The translations under genes were made by a program, and so were the position numbers. From NCBI RefSeq assembly GCF_014851915.1, contig NZ_JACVAP010000008.1, forward strand, positions 1 to 64,000: a DNA stretch of 64,000 nucleotides, in the 5' to 3' direction. Below, piece by piece: positions 1 to 8,161 of the stretch. Numbering within the stretch: position 1 is the first letter of the stretch; every line of letters begins with the position of its first letter. The notes below the pieces were generated by a model. It did not search any database and had not been told where the DNA came from. It saw only the letters and a list, made by a program, of their open reading frames with translations. Origin of the DNA: Xanthomonas sp. XNM01. Its GTDB lineage: Bacteria > Pseudomonadota > Gammaproteobacteria > Xanthomonadales > Xanthomonadaceae.

Positions 1-127
1 TTCATGATGGCCCGAGCGCTCCGCGCTCACCCCAAGGCCGAATACACGACTGCAACCGATCCGCTTCGCCCGTCAATGATCACGCTGTGTGCTGTTGCAA
101 AGGGAGTCCATACATGAATTGTTAGGC
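1..127 (-). repeat. truncated attC half-site at the end of an integron cassette
   Basis: Read on the minus strand, the core GCCTAACAATTC (121-127 and leftward) overlaps the TAA stop of the neighbouring gene. This is how an integron attC begins, and it matches the first dozen bases of common attC sites. The inner boxes and the distal core that should complete the stem are not visible in the remaining bases to position 1. The site is therefore either truncated or badly decayed. Confidence 0.45.
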
Positions 128-382
128 CTCTGCCCGGCCATCCGCCAGATTCTGCAGCCAAGCAGCCAAGTCATCAACGGCCAATTGGACGGTCTCTTGA
201 AACTCTGCAAGAGGAAAGATCATTTCCACAGTTCGTCCAACGTACAGGTCTTGAACGAACTCGATTTGCGGGAGGCCGGCCTCCGAGAAGCGAAGGATGC
301 AGAGTCGTTGCCCATTGAACTGGATCTCCGAAGCGGGAGTGCACTCGGAGCCTTCAGTGATAAAGAGGGTCGCGAAAGACAT
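122..382 (-). CDS. integron cassette gene, 86-residue protein of unknown function
   Basis: I do not recognise the family. The start is placed at the ATG of MSFATLF (380-382), because the longer frame would run into the adjacent attC site. The product is a soluble, acidic small protein with no signal peptide or membrane segment; its C-terminal half (from about FPLAEFQETV onward) looks helical. Its TAA stop lies inside an integron core site and a full attC lies just upstream, so it sits as a one-gene cassette. Base composition is much less G+C-rich than the surrounding genome, which fits acquisition by cassette capture. Single small proteins without recognisable relatives are typical of chromosomal integron cassettes. 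Confidence 0.6.
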   Translation of the reverse strand: MSFATLFITEGSECTPASEIQFNGQRLCILRFSEAGLPQIEFVQDLYVGRTVEMIFPLAEFQETVQLAVDDLAAWLQNLADGRAEA

Positions 383-390
383 GTGCTGAG

Positions 391-502
391 GACTAACGCC
401 TAAGTTAAGCCGCGCCGCAGCGGGGCGTGAAGCACATGGCAAACTCTACCTGCCATGTGGTTTGCGCCCCGATGCGGTGTCGGCTTGAACGCATTGTTAG
501 GC
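391..502 (-). repeat. attC recombination site of a chromosomal integron
   Basis: The ends are GACTAAC (391-397) and GTTAGGC (496-502). Inside them are the paired boxes GTTAAGCCG and CGGCTTGAAC. Next come the near-complementary CGCCGCAGCGGGGCG (413-427) and CGCCCCGATGCGGTG (465-479), and then the perfect inverted pair CACATGGCA (433-441) / TGCCATGTG (451-459). Together these form the imperfect hairpin that IntI integrases recognise as a folded single strand. The orientation places the crossover core next to the downstream cassette at 122-382. The stop codon of the 497-925 gene overlaps the right-hand core, as is usual in cassettes. Confidence 0.88.
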
Positions 503-925
503 CTTACCTGCCAAAGCAGCTCCGGCACCCTTGGCGCAGCCCGGATTGCTCAGCTCAAGCAGGATTCCTGGATCACCAAGCTCCTCGACGCGATTGGCCC
601 CGCCTCTGGCACCGAAGCCTTGAAGCGAGTTCTCACCTCCAAAGGTTTTCGATAGCTGGGGCTGATCTGGATCACTCATGCTGTGCAGCGAAATCTCGAC
701 TAGATTGTCATCTACGGTCGCAAGCTTGACACCTAGATTGAATCCGTTGGGCAGCTCAAAAGACTTCATCTCGCCGTCAGTTACGTCCCAAGTGGCAAGA
801 TGGCTTCCGTCCCATGACAATGAAACGGCTTGCTGAGACTTGCAGCTACTGCTTTCGTCTGCGAATGCAGCAGGACACCAAACCGCCGATGCGGTAATAG
901 CTATCAAGGCCAGCGTGCTCTTCAT
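497..925 (-). CDS. integron cassette gene, exported 142-residue protein of unknown function
   Basis: The product begins with a Sec signal peptide (MKSTLALIAITASAVWCPAAFA). A mature domain of about 120 residues follows, with two cysteines (one near the N-terminus, SSSCKSQ, and one near the end, NPGCAKG) that could form a disulfide. No family is recognised. The start is the ATG at 923-925; an upstream in-frame ATG at 949 would add eight residues ahead of the signal peptide. The gene is framed by an integron crossover core (955-961) upstream and the 112-bp attC downstream, so it is the first cassette of the array. Its G+C is clearly below that of the neighbours. Confidence 0.65.
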   Translation of the reverse strand: MKSTLALIAITASAVWCPAAFADESSSCKSQQAVSLSWDGSHLATWDVTDGEMKSFELPNGFNLGVKLATVDDNLVEISLHSMSDPDQPQLSKTFGGENSLQGFGARGGANRVEELGDPGILLELSNPGCAKGAGAALAGKA

Positions 926-954
926 CTTCAGTCCTCCGATTAACCCCAAGTAAG

Positions 955-961
955 GCCTAAC
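955..961 (-). other. attI-like crossover core between intI remnant and first cassette
   Basis: GCCTAAC on the plus strand reads GTTAGGC on the minus strand, the integron crossover core. It lies immediately upstream of the first cassette gene and between it and the divergent integrase remnant, where attI is expected. The stretch from 962 to about 1,170 should then hold attI and the old intI/Pc promoters. It contains a repeated 12-mer, GGAATGCGGTGC, at 1108-1119 and 1137-1148, but no intact gene. Confidence 0.5.
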
Positions 962-1175
962 GCTTAGTAGTCCGCGGTTCCGCGGGATAACGCCGAGTAT
1001 TCATTCGCGTGAAGGCATCGTCAATCAGGTAAATATCGCTCTCGATCAACGGCTTGGAGGGTGCCTTGGAGCTGCGCGGGTGTCGGACCCTCCCGTGCAT
1101 ACGAAGCGGAATGCGGTGCGATGTCTTATCACCCCCGGAATGCGGTGCCATCCGAGGGAAGGGGAGCCACGTAAG

Positions 1176-1550
1176 CCGCAGCTGCACGAGCAGGTCCGGC
1201 AGCGGATCCGGGTGACGCATGACAGCCTGCGCACCGAGCGCAGCCGGGTCGCGTGGATCCGGCGTTTCATTCTGGCCAACAGCAAGCGGGACCCCGCGCA
1301 GACGGGCATTTCCAGGTCGAGGCGTTTCTCATCACACTGGCCACCGAGCGGCAGGAGTTCGCCGGTGCCCGCATCAGGCGCTGTCGGCACTGCTGTTGCG
1401 CTAGCGGGAGATGCCCGCATCGCGCTGCCTTGGCTGGAGGACGTGATCCGGGCGAAGCGACCCCACCCGGCATCATGCTGGCGACGACCTTCGTCACCGG
1501 CTCTCTGTCGTGCTGTCGAGGGCGAGGAAATCCGGCTGCTTGGTGCGTAG
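1176..1550 (+). pseudogene. intI: integron integrase remnant (intI), frameshifted and truncated
   Basis: Three frames in succession give pieces of one tyrosine-recombinase N-terminus. From 1182 one frame reads LHEQVRQRIRVTHDSLRTER, then VAWIRRFILANSKRDPA. A second frame gives VEAFLITLATERQ, and a third gives HQALSALLLR. The first frame then resumes with LPWLEDVIRAKRP and ends near VEGE. These match, in order, the start of IntI proteins (LRERIR..HYSLRTE..YV.WVR.FI, EVEAFL..LA.ER, QALSALLF, LPWL). At least three frameshifts are needed, and the whole catalytic half with the R-H-R-Y residues is missing. The gene faces away from the cassettes, as intI does. It must be inactive, so the array is frozen unless an integrase acts in trans. 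Confidence 0.8.
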
Positions 1551-1587
1551 TGCGGCCCCCGGTCCGATCAACAGATCGCCATGCCCG

Positions 1588-2166
1588 TCAGGCGTCGCGC
1601 CCGAAGCGCGTGAGTTTTTCCAGCCACGCCTGCGTCCAGCGCGCGGGTGCGTCCTTGACCCGGCCGATGCGCGTGACCCTCACCGGCCCGACGCCGCAGA
1701 ACTGCAGGATGGTGCGCTTGATCTGGTTGACCCCGGCGTCCCGGTAGAACAGCCGGAAGTACCAGGGCGGCGTATCCATGGTGGTGATGACGTGCGCCGA
1801 CTTCCCGGTGAGATACCGGTCCCACCAGGGCGATCCCTGTCGGTACTTGAACGCGAAGCCCGGCAGGAAGACGCGGTCGATGAAGCCCTTAAGCAGCGCC
1901 GGCATGCCGCCCCACCAGGTCGGGAACACGACGACGATGTGGTCTGCCGCGGTGATCTCGGCCTGGGCGCGGACCAGATCGGCTTCCAGCGGCTGGATGC
2001 TGGCGTATCCCTCGTGCAGGACGGGATCGAAGGCGAGCTCGCGAAGGCTCAGCAGGCTGACCGTGTGGCCCGCGTCCCGCGCCCCGTGTGCGTAAGCCTG
2101 CGCCAGGGCCGCGCAGAAGCTCTGCCGGGCGGGATGGCCCTGGATGATGAGGATGCGTTTGCCCAT
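1588..2166 (-). CDS. NAD(P)H oxidoreductase, flavodoxin-fold quinone reductase family
   Basis: 192 residues. The N-terminal strand and phosphate loop (KRILIIQGHPARQSFCAALA) and the central FPTWWGGMPALLKGFIDR block are typical of the NQO/KefF/MdaB-type flavodoxin-like NAD(P)H dehydrogenases. These bind FMN or FAD and reduce quinones by two electrons. Start chosen at MGKRIL (2164-2166); the 27 upstream codons are arginine-rich and do not belong to the fold. The protein is cytosolic. It lies directly behind the decayed integrase, so the deletion that truncated intI ends close to its 3' side. No partner genes nearby indicate a specific substrate. Confidence 0.85.
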   Translation of the reverse strand: MGKRILIIQGHPARQSFCAALAQAYAHGARDAGHTVSLLSLRELAFDPVLHEGYASIQPLEADLVRAQAEITAADHIVVVFPTWWGGMPALLKGFIDRVFLPGFAFKYRQGSPWWDRYLTGKSAHVITTMDTPPWYFRLFYRDAGVNQIKRTILQFCGVGPVRVTRIGRVKDAPARWTQAWLEKLTRFGRDA

Positions 2167-2224
2167 GCGCAGTCTCCGTCGTCTTGTCCCGGTCTGGATG
2201 GCCCCCTGACGGCACTGCCCGCGA

Positions 2225-2512
2225 TCAGGCGCCCAGCTCGGCGGCAAAACGCGACAGGAAGTCGTCGCCGGCCGCCGATTCGCTCAGCAGATAGTGCCCG
2301 GACCAGATGTCCCGGCCGGCGGCCAGCAGAAAGCCGGCGCCCTGGACGCTGGGAAAGATCTGCGAATCGAAGCCGCCGACCGGCGCGCCGACCAGCGTGC
2401 ATCCGTGTCCGTCCACCAGCCGCAGCACGATCGCCAGCCAGTCCGCAGCGGGAAGATCGCCGAACTCGAGCATCTGGTGGCCGTTGGCGGCCAGATGCAG
2501 ATCCATGTCCAT
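2225..2512 (-). CDS. hypothetical protein, 95 residues
   Basis: Not recognised. The protein has no signal or membrane segment and mixes acidic and hydrophobic residues (MDMDLHLAANGHQMLEFGDL at the start, DDFLSRFAAELGA at the end). Start taken at MDMDLHL; an in-frame ATG 51 bases upstream (2561-2563) is possible and neither has a strong ribosome site. It is on the same strand as the flavoprotein gene downstream and two other unknown genes upstream, but the gaps are too wide to claim an operon. Confidence 0.5.
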   Translation of the reverse strand: MDMDLHLAANGHQMLEFGDLPAADWLAIVLRLVDGHGCTLVGAPVGGFDSQIFPSVQGAGFLLAAGRDIWSGHYLLSESAAGDDFLSRFAAELGA

Positions 2513-2678
2513 TCCGTGGTCCCGACGCGGGCAATCGCGGAGCGTCGCCCGGATGATCGCCATGCGCAAGCGGCCTGCGCAGCGTGCGGCTGAAGATCCG
2601 CAAGAGTGCCGTACCGACACCGGCATCGGGCGGTACGGTCGGGAACGGCAGCGCAGCGCGGCGGCGCTTCCGGCACCG

Positions 2679-3263
2679 TCAAACGCCCTGCAGTGCCTGC
2701 AGCACGCGTCGATGCGGAACACCGACCGCGAACCAGGCCGCGCAGTCCGCCGGTTCGGGAAGCGGGTTGAGCGCGACGATGAAGTGCAGCGTCGTCGTGC
2801 GGGCGGCGGGCACGAGCGGCAGCGTGATTGCCAGCCCGTCGGCGCGGTAGGCGACGGGATAGCGATCCTCGCTGAAACCGCACTCCGGCAGCCGTGCCGA
2901 CAGCGCGTCGCCGTCCTCCGTGCCGATCACGACGCGCCAGCCCGCTGCATCCCATTCCTGCGCATCCAGCCATTCGCCCGAGGCTGGACCGCCCTGCACC
3001 GCCGGCGTGCGCTCCCAGACCAGACCGACCTGCAGATCATGGAGCGCCTGGCCGGGCTGCAGCGCGACCACGACGCCGACGCTTCCGGCCACGGACATTC
3101 CGGGCGGAAGCTCTGGCGGCAGCGGGCCGCCGCGCATCGACCAGGTTCCGGGAGCCGGAGACTGGCTGCCCGCATCGATCACGCACGCCAGCACGCCGAT
3201 GGGCGTGGTCACACGCAGCGAACCGCGCGACAGACACTGGACCTGGAGGTGCATCCGGCTCAT
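2679..3263 (-). CDS. hypothetical protein, 194 residues
   Basis: Not recognised. It begins MSRMHLQVQCLSRGSL and has a regular alternation of hydrophobic strands (VGVVVALQPGQ, WRVVIGTEDG, LAITLPLVPA, TLHFIVALNPL), suggesting an all-beta, non-secreted domain. There is no signal peptide. Codon usage matches the host, and the same-strand neighbours are also unknown small proteins, so the three could be a small co-inherited set, but this is only positional. Confidence 0.55.
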   Translation of the reverse strand: MSRMHLQVQCLSRGSLRVTTPIGVLACVIDAGSQSPAPGTWSMRGGPLPPELPPGMSVAGSVGVVVALQPGQALHDLQVGLVWERTPAVQGGPASGEWLDAQEWDAAGWRVVIGTEDGDALSARLPECGFSEDRYPVAYRADGLAITLPLVPAARTTTLHFIVALNPLPEPADCAAWFAVGVPHRRVLQALQGV

Positions 3264-3427
3264 GCCCGGAACACCCGATCAGCCTGCACGGGCGTCCACG
3301 GTCGCGCCGGAGCGTTCCGTGGGCTGCTGTTCCCTCGCTTGGAGCAGGGTGCGGTCACGCTGCGCCACCTGGCCTGGCAGCGCGCACGCGCAGTTGCCTC
3401 GCGTCACCGGTCCGGATCCGTGGCCGA

Positions 3428-3697
3428 TCAGACATCAGGCGCGTCCTGGAACGGGAGGTCGATCCGGTGCTGACGAAGGACGTCCTTGTCGTGCGACAGC
3501 AGGTCCTGCAGCCTGCGATGCAGCGCGTCCAGTTCGTCCTGCGCGTCCGGACCACCGGCGCGTGCTTCGGCCGCCTGCGCACACACTGCATGCAGCGTGT
3601 CGCCCTGCACGAGGATGCCGGGGAACGTCCGCGCCGGATGCCTGAGTACGGGCATGTTGGCCTGGTCGGAATGGATCCCGACGCTTTCCATACGCAT
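3428..3697 (-). CDS. small conserved protein, DUF6959-like
   Basis: 89 residues. The N-terminus has the pattern MRMESVGIHSDQANMPVLRH followed by PARTFPGILVQGDTL. I associate this block with the small DUF6959 family of unknown function; the assignment is from memory of the motif and tentative. The C-terminal half (DELDALHRRLQDLLSHDKDVL) is helical and acidic. Start taken at MRMESVG, with a second ATG two codons later. Cytosolic. Nothing nearby indicates its role. Confidence 0.55.
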   Translation of the reverse strand: MRMESVGIHSDQANMPVLRHPARTFPGILVQGDTLHAVCAQAAEARAGGPDAQDELDALHRRLQDLLSHDKDVLRQHRIDLPFQDAPDV

Positions 3698-3953
3698 GAG
3701 CGGATGCCTCGTCTCGGATGACCACGCCACCTGAGGGTTCGGGTGGGGCGACGTCTCACGACCCACGCTAGCGGATTTCATCCGCCGCCTGTAGAGCAGC
3801 CCACGTGTCTCCCGTTGTCGCGCGGCAGGTCGGGACGCAGCCACGCGGCATCTGGTTCCCCGCCGCGAACGACGCACCGCCGCCAGCGGAGTGGTGGCCG
3901 ACACCTTCGTCCGTCAGCGGGTCCGCGCTACCACGGAGGCGCCGCGTGCGTGC

Positions 3954-5417
3954 TCAGCCCCCGGTCGTGGGTTGCGCCGCGGCAGCCCGCGCCAGGCCGG
4001 TGACCACGCCCAGCGACGCGTCGCCCGCCACCACCTCGATGCCGGGGAACATCGCGCGCACCTCCACCGGCACGTACGGCGAACGCGACATGCCGCCGGT
4101 CAGGTAGATGGTGTCCGGGGCGTGCTCGGCGATGTCGGTCTTGGCGGTCTGCATCAGGCTGCGCAGCGCGCGCACGAACGGATCGGCGGCATCGGTCAGG
4201 GTCTGCCCGGTCAGCGGCTGCTGCAGCGCCGGTTCGATGTACTCCAGCGGCACCGTGGCGTCGACGCCATCGCTGAGGCCGATCTTGGCGCGCTCGACGC
4301 TGCGGTTCAGGCGCACGGTGTGGCCGGGCTGCTGCAGCGCCTGCAGGCGTGGTCCGTACGGCGGGTCGATGCGGTCGAAGCTGGCCTGGCGGAAGTCGCG
4401 CTGGGCGATGACGTCCCAGACCGAGGCCGCATGCGCGTAGAAATGCACCGGCGTGTTGGTGTGGTACTTGCCGAACAGCGGCATCACCCCGCGCAGGGTC
4501 AGCTCGCGGTCGACATCGGTGCCACCGACCGGCGTACCCCACGAACGGTGCACCGCCGGCAGGCGCGCGTCGCCGCCCAGATCGGCCAGCGCCATGTCGG
4601 TGGTGCCGCCGCCGATGTCGACGATCAGCACGCGGCGCTGCTCGGTGAGCTGGCCGTGGTAGCCATACGCGGCCGCGGCCGGTTCCTCGAGGAATTCGAC
4701 GTGCTCGAAGCCGGCGGCGATCGCGGCATCACGGATGGTCTGCAGCGCCAGCAGTCCGCCCTCCTCGCCGCGCGAGCTGCGGAATTCGACCGGGCGGCCC
4801 ATCACCACCGAGCGCACCTCGGTGCCGAACTGGGCCGAGGCGGTCTCGCGGATGTGGCGCAGGATGAAGGAGGTGATGCGCAGCAGGTCGTCGCGCACCG
4901 GGCCATCGAGGTTGTAACCCAGCATCGACTTGGGCGAGACCAGCAGGCGGCCGCCGCCCTCGTCCATGAAGGCCTGGATCGCGGCATCGCCGTACAGCGC
5001 GTCTCCGACGTCGATGCGCGCGGCCATCGCCTCGCGGGTCTGCTCGGCGCCCCATTCGCGGCGCACGGTGGCGTTGGCGGCACGGCGCAGCTGGATGTCG
5101 GTCTGGGCGCGGAAGGTCGGCACCAGCGCCAGCTGCGCGCTGCGCTGCGGCTCGGGCAGGCGCATGGCGGCATCGCGCAGGCCCTGCAGGCGCGCGGCCT
5201 GCTGGGCCTGGTCGCGGCGACCGGACTCGACCAGCCGGTCGACCCGTGCGGCCAGCTCCGGGGTCAGCTCGAACTGGGCCAGGTCCGGCAGCCTGGTCGG
5301 GAAGAACACCGCGGTGCGGAACTGCAGGTCGTCGCCGAAGCGGACCAGTTGGACCTGGCCGTCGACCACCGCGCCGGCGGCGGAATAGCTGGTTCCAAAG
5401 TCGATGCCGATCCGCAT
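3954..5417 (-). CDS. yegD: Hsp70-family protein, YegD type
   Basis: 487 residues. It opens with the actin-fold phosphate-1 loop IGIDFGTSYSAAGAV and carries the phosphate-2 loop VLIVDIGGGTTDMAL. An adenosine motif (DTIYLTGGMSRSPYV) lies near the C-terminus. The linker and substrate-binding domain of DnaK are absent, as in YegD, so this is a nucleotidase-domain-only Hsp70 relative of uncertain client. EEPAAAAYGY matches the conserved Hsp70 helix before the second loop. Start at MRIGID, preceded by an AAGACAGG-like ribosome site. It stands alone, with a 387-bp divergent intergenic region upstream. Confidence 0.9.
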   Translation of the reverse strand: MRIGIDFGTSYSAAGAVVDGQVQLVRFGDDLQFRTAVFFPTRLPDLAQFELTPELAARVDRLVESGRRDQAQQAARLQGLRDAAMRLPEPQRSAQLALVPTFRAQTDIQLRRAANATVRREWGAEQTREAMAARIDVGDALYGDAAIQAFMDEGGGRLLVSPKSMLGYNLDGPVRDDLLRITSFILRHIRETASAQFGTEVRSVVMGRPVEFRSSRGEEGGLLALQTIRDAAIAAGFEHVEFLEEPAAAAYGYHGQLTEQRRVLIVDIGGGTTDMALADLGGDARLPAVHRSWGTPVGGTDVDRELTLRGVMPLFGKYHTNTPVHFYAHAASVWDVIAQRDFRQASFDRIDPPYGPRLQALQQPGHTVRLNRSVERAKIGLSDGVDATVPLEYIEPALQQPLTGQTLTDAADPFVRALRSLMQTAKTDIAEHAPDTIYLTGGMSRSPYVPVEVRAMFPGIEVVAGDASLGVVTGLARAAAAQPTTGG

Positions 5418-5804
5418 GTGCTGCCCGCCTGTCTTCAAGGAGGCGCGGATTCTGCCATCGACGCGGCCGAAGCGCAGCGTGCGCCCGCACGACATGGACA
5501 GGCCGCGGTTCAGCCCGGCCGCCACGTGCGCATGCCGGCATCCCGCGTTGGGCGCGCGCAGGATCCAAGGGGCGTCACGGGTCGCCGTTCGAACGGGCGC
5601 GCGACGGCGCGGCGCGCCACTCCTTCTTCGCCTTGCATCGCGCTGCCGGGCTCATCCTGTCCAGACCGATCGCGATGCAGCCACCGCATCGCGCGGCCCT
5701 CGTCCGCCACGCTCCACACGCTGCGCAGAAGACCGTCCCGCCGCACGCATGCCGCGGCCGGGCGATGTCGTTAAAGTGGCCTCACTGCCCGGACCCCGAT
5801 CGCA
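5418..5804. other. intergenic region between yegD and the RDD gene
   Basis: 387 bases separating two divergent genes, so it must hold both promoters. I see no convincing coding frame, repeat or RNA. The only weak promoter-like element is TTAAAGTGG about 30 bases before the RDD start. Confidence 0.4.
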
Positions 5805-6330
5805 ATGACGCACGCTGCCGCACCGCAACCGCCCTCACCCGAGTCCGCACCGCGCATGGACAGCGCCGATGGGCATGTGTCGCACATGGATGCGGCGCGG
5901 CGTCCGCGACATGCCAGCCTGCCGCAGCGGATCGGCGCTGCTGATCGATCTGGTCATCGTGATGGTGGCCGGCGCCATCCCGGTGATGCTGCTGCCGGCA
6001 TCGTTGTCGGACGATGCAGTGATGCTGGTGGCCGCATTGCCGATGGCGGTGTATCTGCTGCTGCGCGACGGCCTTCCCGATGGCCGGAGTCTGGGCAAGC
6101 GCCTGCTGCGGATCCGGGTGGTGGACGCCGACGGCGCAGCGTGCACGGTGTGGCACTCGATCGTACACAACCTGTTCCTGCTCACGCTGTCCAACCTCAT
6201 CACGCTGCTGCTGGACTACCTGTTCTGCTGGCAGTCGCGCTACCGGCGCCTCGGCGATCTGGTCGCCAATACCGCGGTGGTGACCGTCGCCCTGTACGAC
6301 ACGGACCACCCACAGGCCGCGCAGGAGTGA
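5805..6330 (+). CDS. RDD family membrane protein, apparent one-base frameshift
   Basis: The frame from ATG 5805 reads to RHASLPQRIGAA and then runs into unrelated sequence. From 5938 another frame continues LLIDLVIVMVAGA and ends with the RDD features SLGKRLLRIRVVD and RYRRLGDLVAN. Removing one base from the GCTGCTG run at 5937-5943 joins them as QRIGALLIDLVIV, the expected first RDD helix with its conserved Arg and Asp. The joined protein would have three membrane helices and about 174 residues, normal for RDD proteins of unknown transport role. If the base is real the gene is broken; an internal start at 5869 would give 153 residues without the RDD arginine. A sequencing slip is equally possible. 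Confidence 0.65.
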
Positions 6331-6532
6331 GCCGCGGCGGCGGTGGACCCGCCGCACGGATCCACCCCATGACGTCGGGCGCCTGCACGCCGGGTGCCGG
6401 TTCGATGGACGCATCGGAGCCGCGCTGACCGCGGCGCGGCGGCACGTCGGTCGGCGCCGGCACCGTTCGTCGGCGGTCACGGTCGCGACGCCTGCCGGGC
6501 GTATGCTCGGGCCGGATCAAGGAGGAACGACG

Positions 6533-7339
6533 ATGAAGACATGCATTTCCGCTGCACTGGTCTGTCTGGCGTCGCTGCTGTCGGTGGCCGACGCACGGGC
6601 CGCTGTCCCGATGTTCAACGCGACCTGCCCCGGCGGTCTGGACGTCCACGCCGATGCCGGCGGCCCGGTCTACGTGAACGGGCGGGAGACCGCGTTGAAG
6701 CGCTTCAACGAGGATTACTACGAAGCCCGCGACGGCGCCAGCGCGGTCACTCTGTCGATCAGCCGCGCACCCGACGGCACGGCGAGCGTGTCCTACACCG
6801 GTGCCAACCGCACCAGCGGCACCTGCACGCTGGCCGACACCGGCGGTCAGGCGTCGGCGATGGCGTATCGGCCCGATGACCGATCCGATGACCGATCCGA
6901 TGACCGGCCCGATGGCGAGGGTGGCGGCGACGTCACCTGCGCGTCCACGGACAGGCGCCAGACCGAATGCGGGATGGATACCCGGGGTGAGGTGCGCCTG
7001 GTGCGGCAGCTGAGCCACACGCCCTGCGAGCAGGGAGTGAACTGGGGCCTGAGCCGTCACTCGGTCTGGGTGAAGGACGGCTGCCGTGCGACCTTCCGCA
7101 ACGTCTCGGTGGACGGCGACCGGCATCACGACCATCACGACGCGGTGGGCGCGGGTGCGGCCGGTGTGCTGCTCGGCGCCTGCAACGTCCGCGCCGGCGA
7201 CCAGGGGGTGCTGGTCACCCGCGTGTCGGTCAATGACGAGGTGACCGAGCTGATCGTCGACTACGCCGACGGGCGCTACCTGTGCATGGTCCGCAACGAC
7301 GGACTGGTTCAATCGCTGACGCGGCTGCGCAAGCGCTGA
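6533..7339 (+). CDS. DUF3011 domain-containing exported protein
   Basis: 268 residues. Start at MKTCIS, preceded by a strong AAGGAGGAACG ribosome site. A signal peptide ends near ARA, and an N-terminal beta region with a Cys pair follows. After an Asp/Arg-rich spacer comes a DUF3011 block with CASTDRRQTECGMDTRGEV, LVRQLSHTPCEQGVNWG and SVWVKDGCRATF. Four spaced cysteines and the VRQLS/VWV.GCRA signatures define the family, which is exported and of unknown function. The final part has a GVLLGACNVRAG segment followed by a small beta domain. The spacer between the two halves is encoded by an in-frame 12-bp tandem repeat. Confidence 0.82.
   Translation: MKTCISAALVCLASLLSVADARAAVPMFNATCPGGLDVHADAGGPVYVNGRETALKRFNEDYYEARDGASAVTLSISRAPDGTASVSYTGANRTSGTCTLADTGGQASAMAYRPDDRSDDRSDDRPDGEGGGDVTCASTDRRQTECGMDTRGEVRLVRQLSHTPCEQGVNWGLSRHSVWVKDGCRATFRNVSVDGDRHHDHHDAVGAGAAGVLLGACNVRAGDQGVLVTRVSVNDEVTELIVDYADGRYLCMVRNDGLVQSLTRLRKR
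6873..6908 (+). repeat. three tandem 12-bp units inside the DUF3011 gene
   Basis: CCGATGACCGAT occurs twice exactly and a third time with the last two bases changed (6873-6884, 6885-6896, 6897-6908). It is in frame and encodes repeats of Asp-Asp-Arg-Ser in the linker between the two halves of the DUF3011 protein. Gain or loss of units would change linker length without breaking the frame. Confidence 0.85.
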
Positions 7340-7459
7340 CGCACGCGCCCGCCTGCCCCTGTTGCAGGGCTGGCGGGCGCTCGGACATGCGGCGTCCGCG
7401 CGTGGACGGGGCGCCAGGCGCGTCGGTTGCATGCGCCGACGCGGTGCGGGGTCGCAGAC

Positions 7460-7789
7460 TCAGCGTGTCGGAGTCGGAGTCGGCTCCGGCGGCGGCGTGG
7501 TGCTCTCGTGCGGCGCACGGCTGGCGCGCTCGGCCGCATCGCGCAGGCAGGTGTCGCGCGCATCGCCGGTCATCTCGGCGCAGAGGGGATCGCTCGGCGG
7601 CGGTGCGGCGGGCGGCAGCGGCGACTGGGCACCGGCGGGATCGGGCTCGGCCGCGCCTTCAGGCGTGGTCGCGACGCGCTCGCCAGCAGGGGTGTTGCTG
7701 CCGGCCGCGGCGGCATCGTCGGACTGGCGGCGATCGCCGCAGGCACCGAGCAGCAGCACGATCGCGATGGCGGGAAGGAAGCGATGCAT
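7460..7789 (-). CDS. small proline-rich lipoprotein
   Basis: 109 residues. The start MHRFLPAIAIVLLLGACGDR is a lipoprotein signal with lipobox LLGAC and an Asp two residues further on. The mature part is low-complexity Pro/Ala/Glu, apart from a short region DPLCAEMTGDARDTCLRDAAERA whose two cysteines probably pair. A T/P-rich tail follows (TTPPPEPTPTPTR). Function unknown. No operon partners; it is convergent with the DUF3011 gene. Confidence 0.7.
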   Translation of the reverse strand: MHRFLPAIAIVLLLGACGDRRQSDDAAAAGSNTPAGERVATTPEGAAEPDPAGAQSPLPPAAPPPSDPLCAEMTGDARDTCLRDAAERASRAPHESTTPPPEPTPTPTR

Positions 7790-8161
7790 GGTCGATCTCC
7801 TGTACGGATGTGGCCCCAGCCTGCAATCCGCATTGGGTCGCCTGCGTGAAGCGTGGCGCCTTTGCTGCAGTTCCTCGCCATGTCGCGTCGAGCAGCCGGC
7901 GGCGAGCATCCCGCATCGGATTCTCGACCCTGCTGTCACGCCGGGGCCGGGCATGATGCACGTCGCGCAGGACGTCAGGTCGATCGACTTCATCGCAGGC
8001 CGATGCCCGCGACGCGTCCGCCTCCATCGCTTCGGCCACCAGCTGCGCTGGTGCTGGAGCCACCTGGCCCGAAGCCGACGACACGGGCGACGGTCCGGAC
8101 ACCTGCGCGCCGCGGCGCGACCGGATGAGGTCGCGCGATCCGTCCCACCCTGGAGTCACCG
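7790..8161. other. intergenic region, no gene seen
   Basis: 372 bases between the divergent lipoprotein and ferritin-like genes. The open frames here are arginine/proline-rich with no domain, as expected from high G+C composition. No repeat, terminator or RNA gene was noticed. Confidence 0.4.

Noticed and set aside
1080-1550. Intact 156-residue protein
   Set aside because: Only two parts of the frame resemble IntI and the missing middle is in other frames. It is part of the decayed integrase.
3891-5774. 627-codon open frame antisense to yegD
   Set aside because: Gln/Arg/His/Ala-rich with no motif, and it mirrors a clear Hsp70 on the other strand. It is an effect of high G+C codon use.
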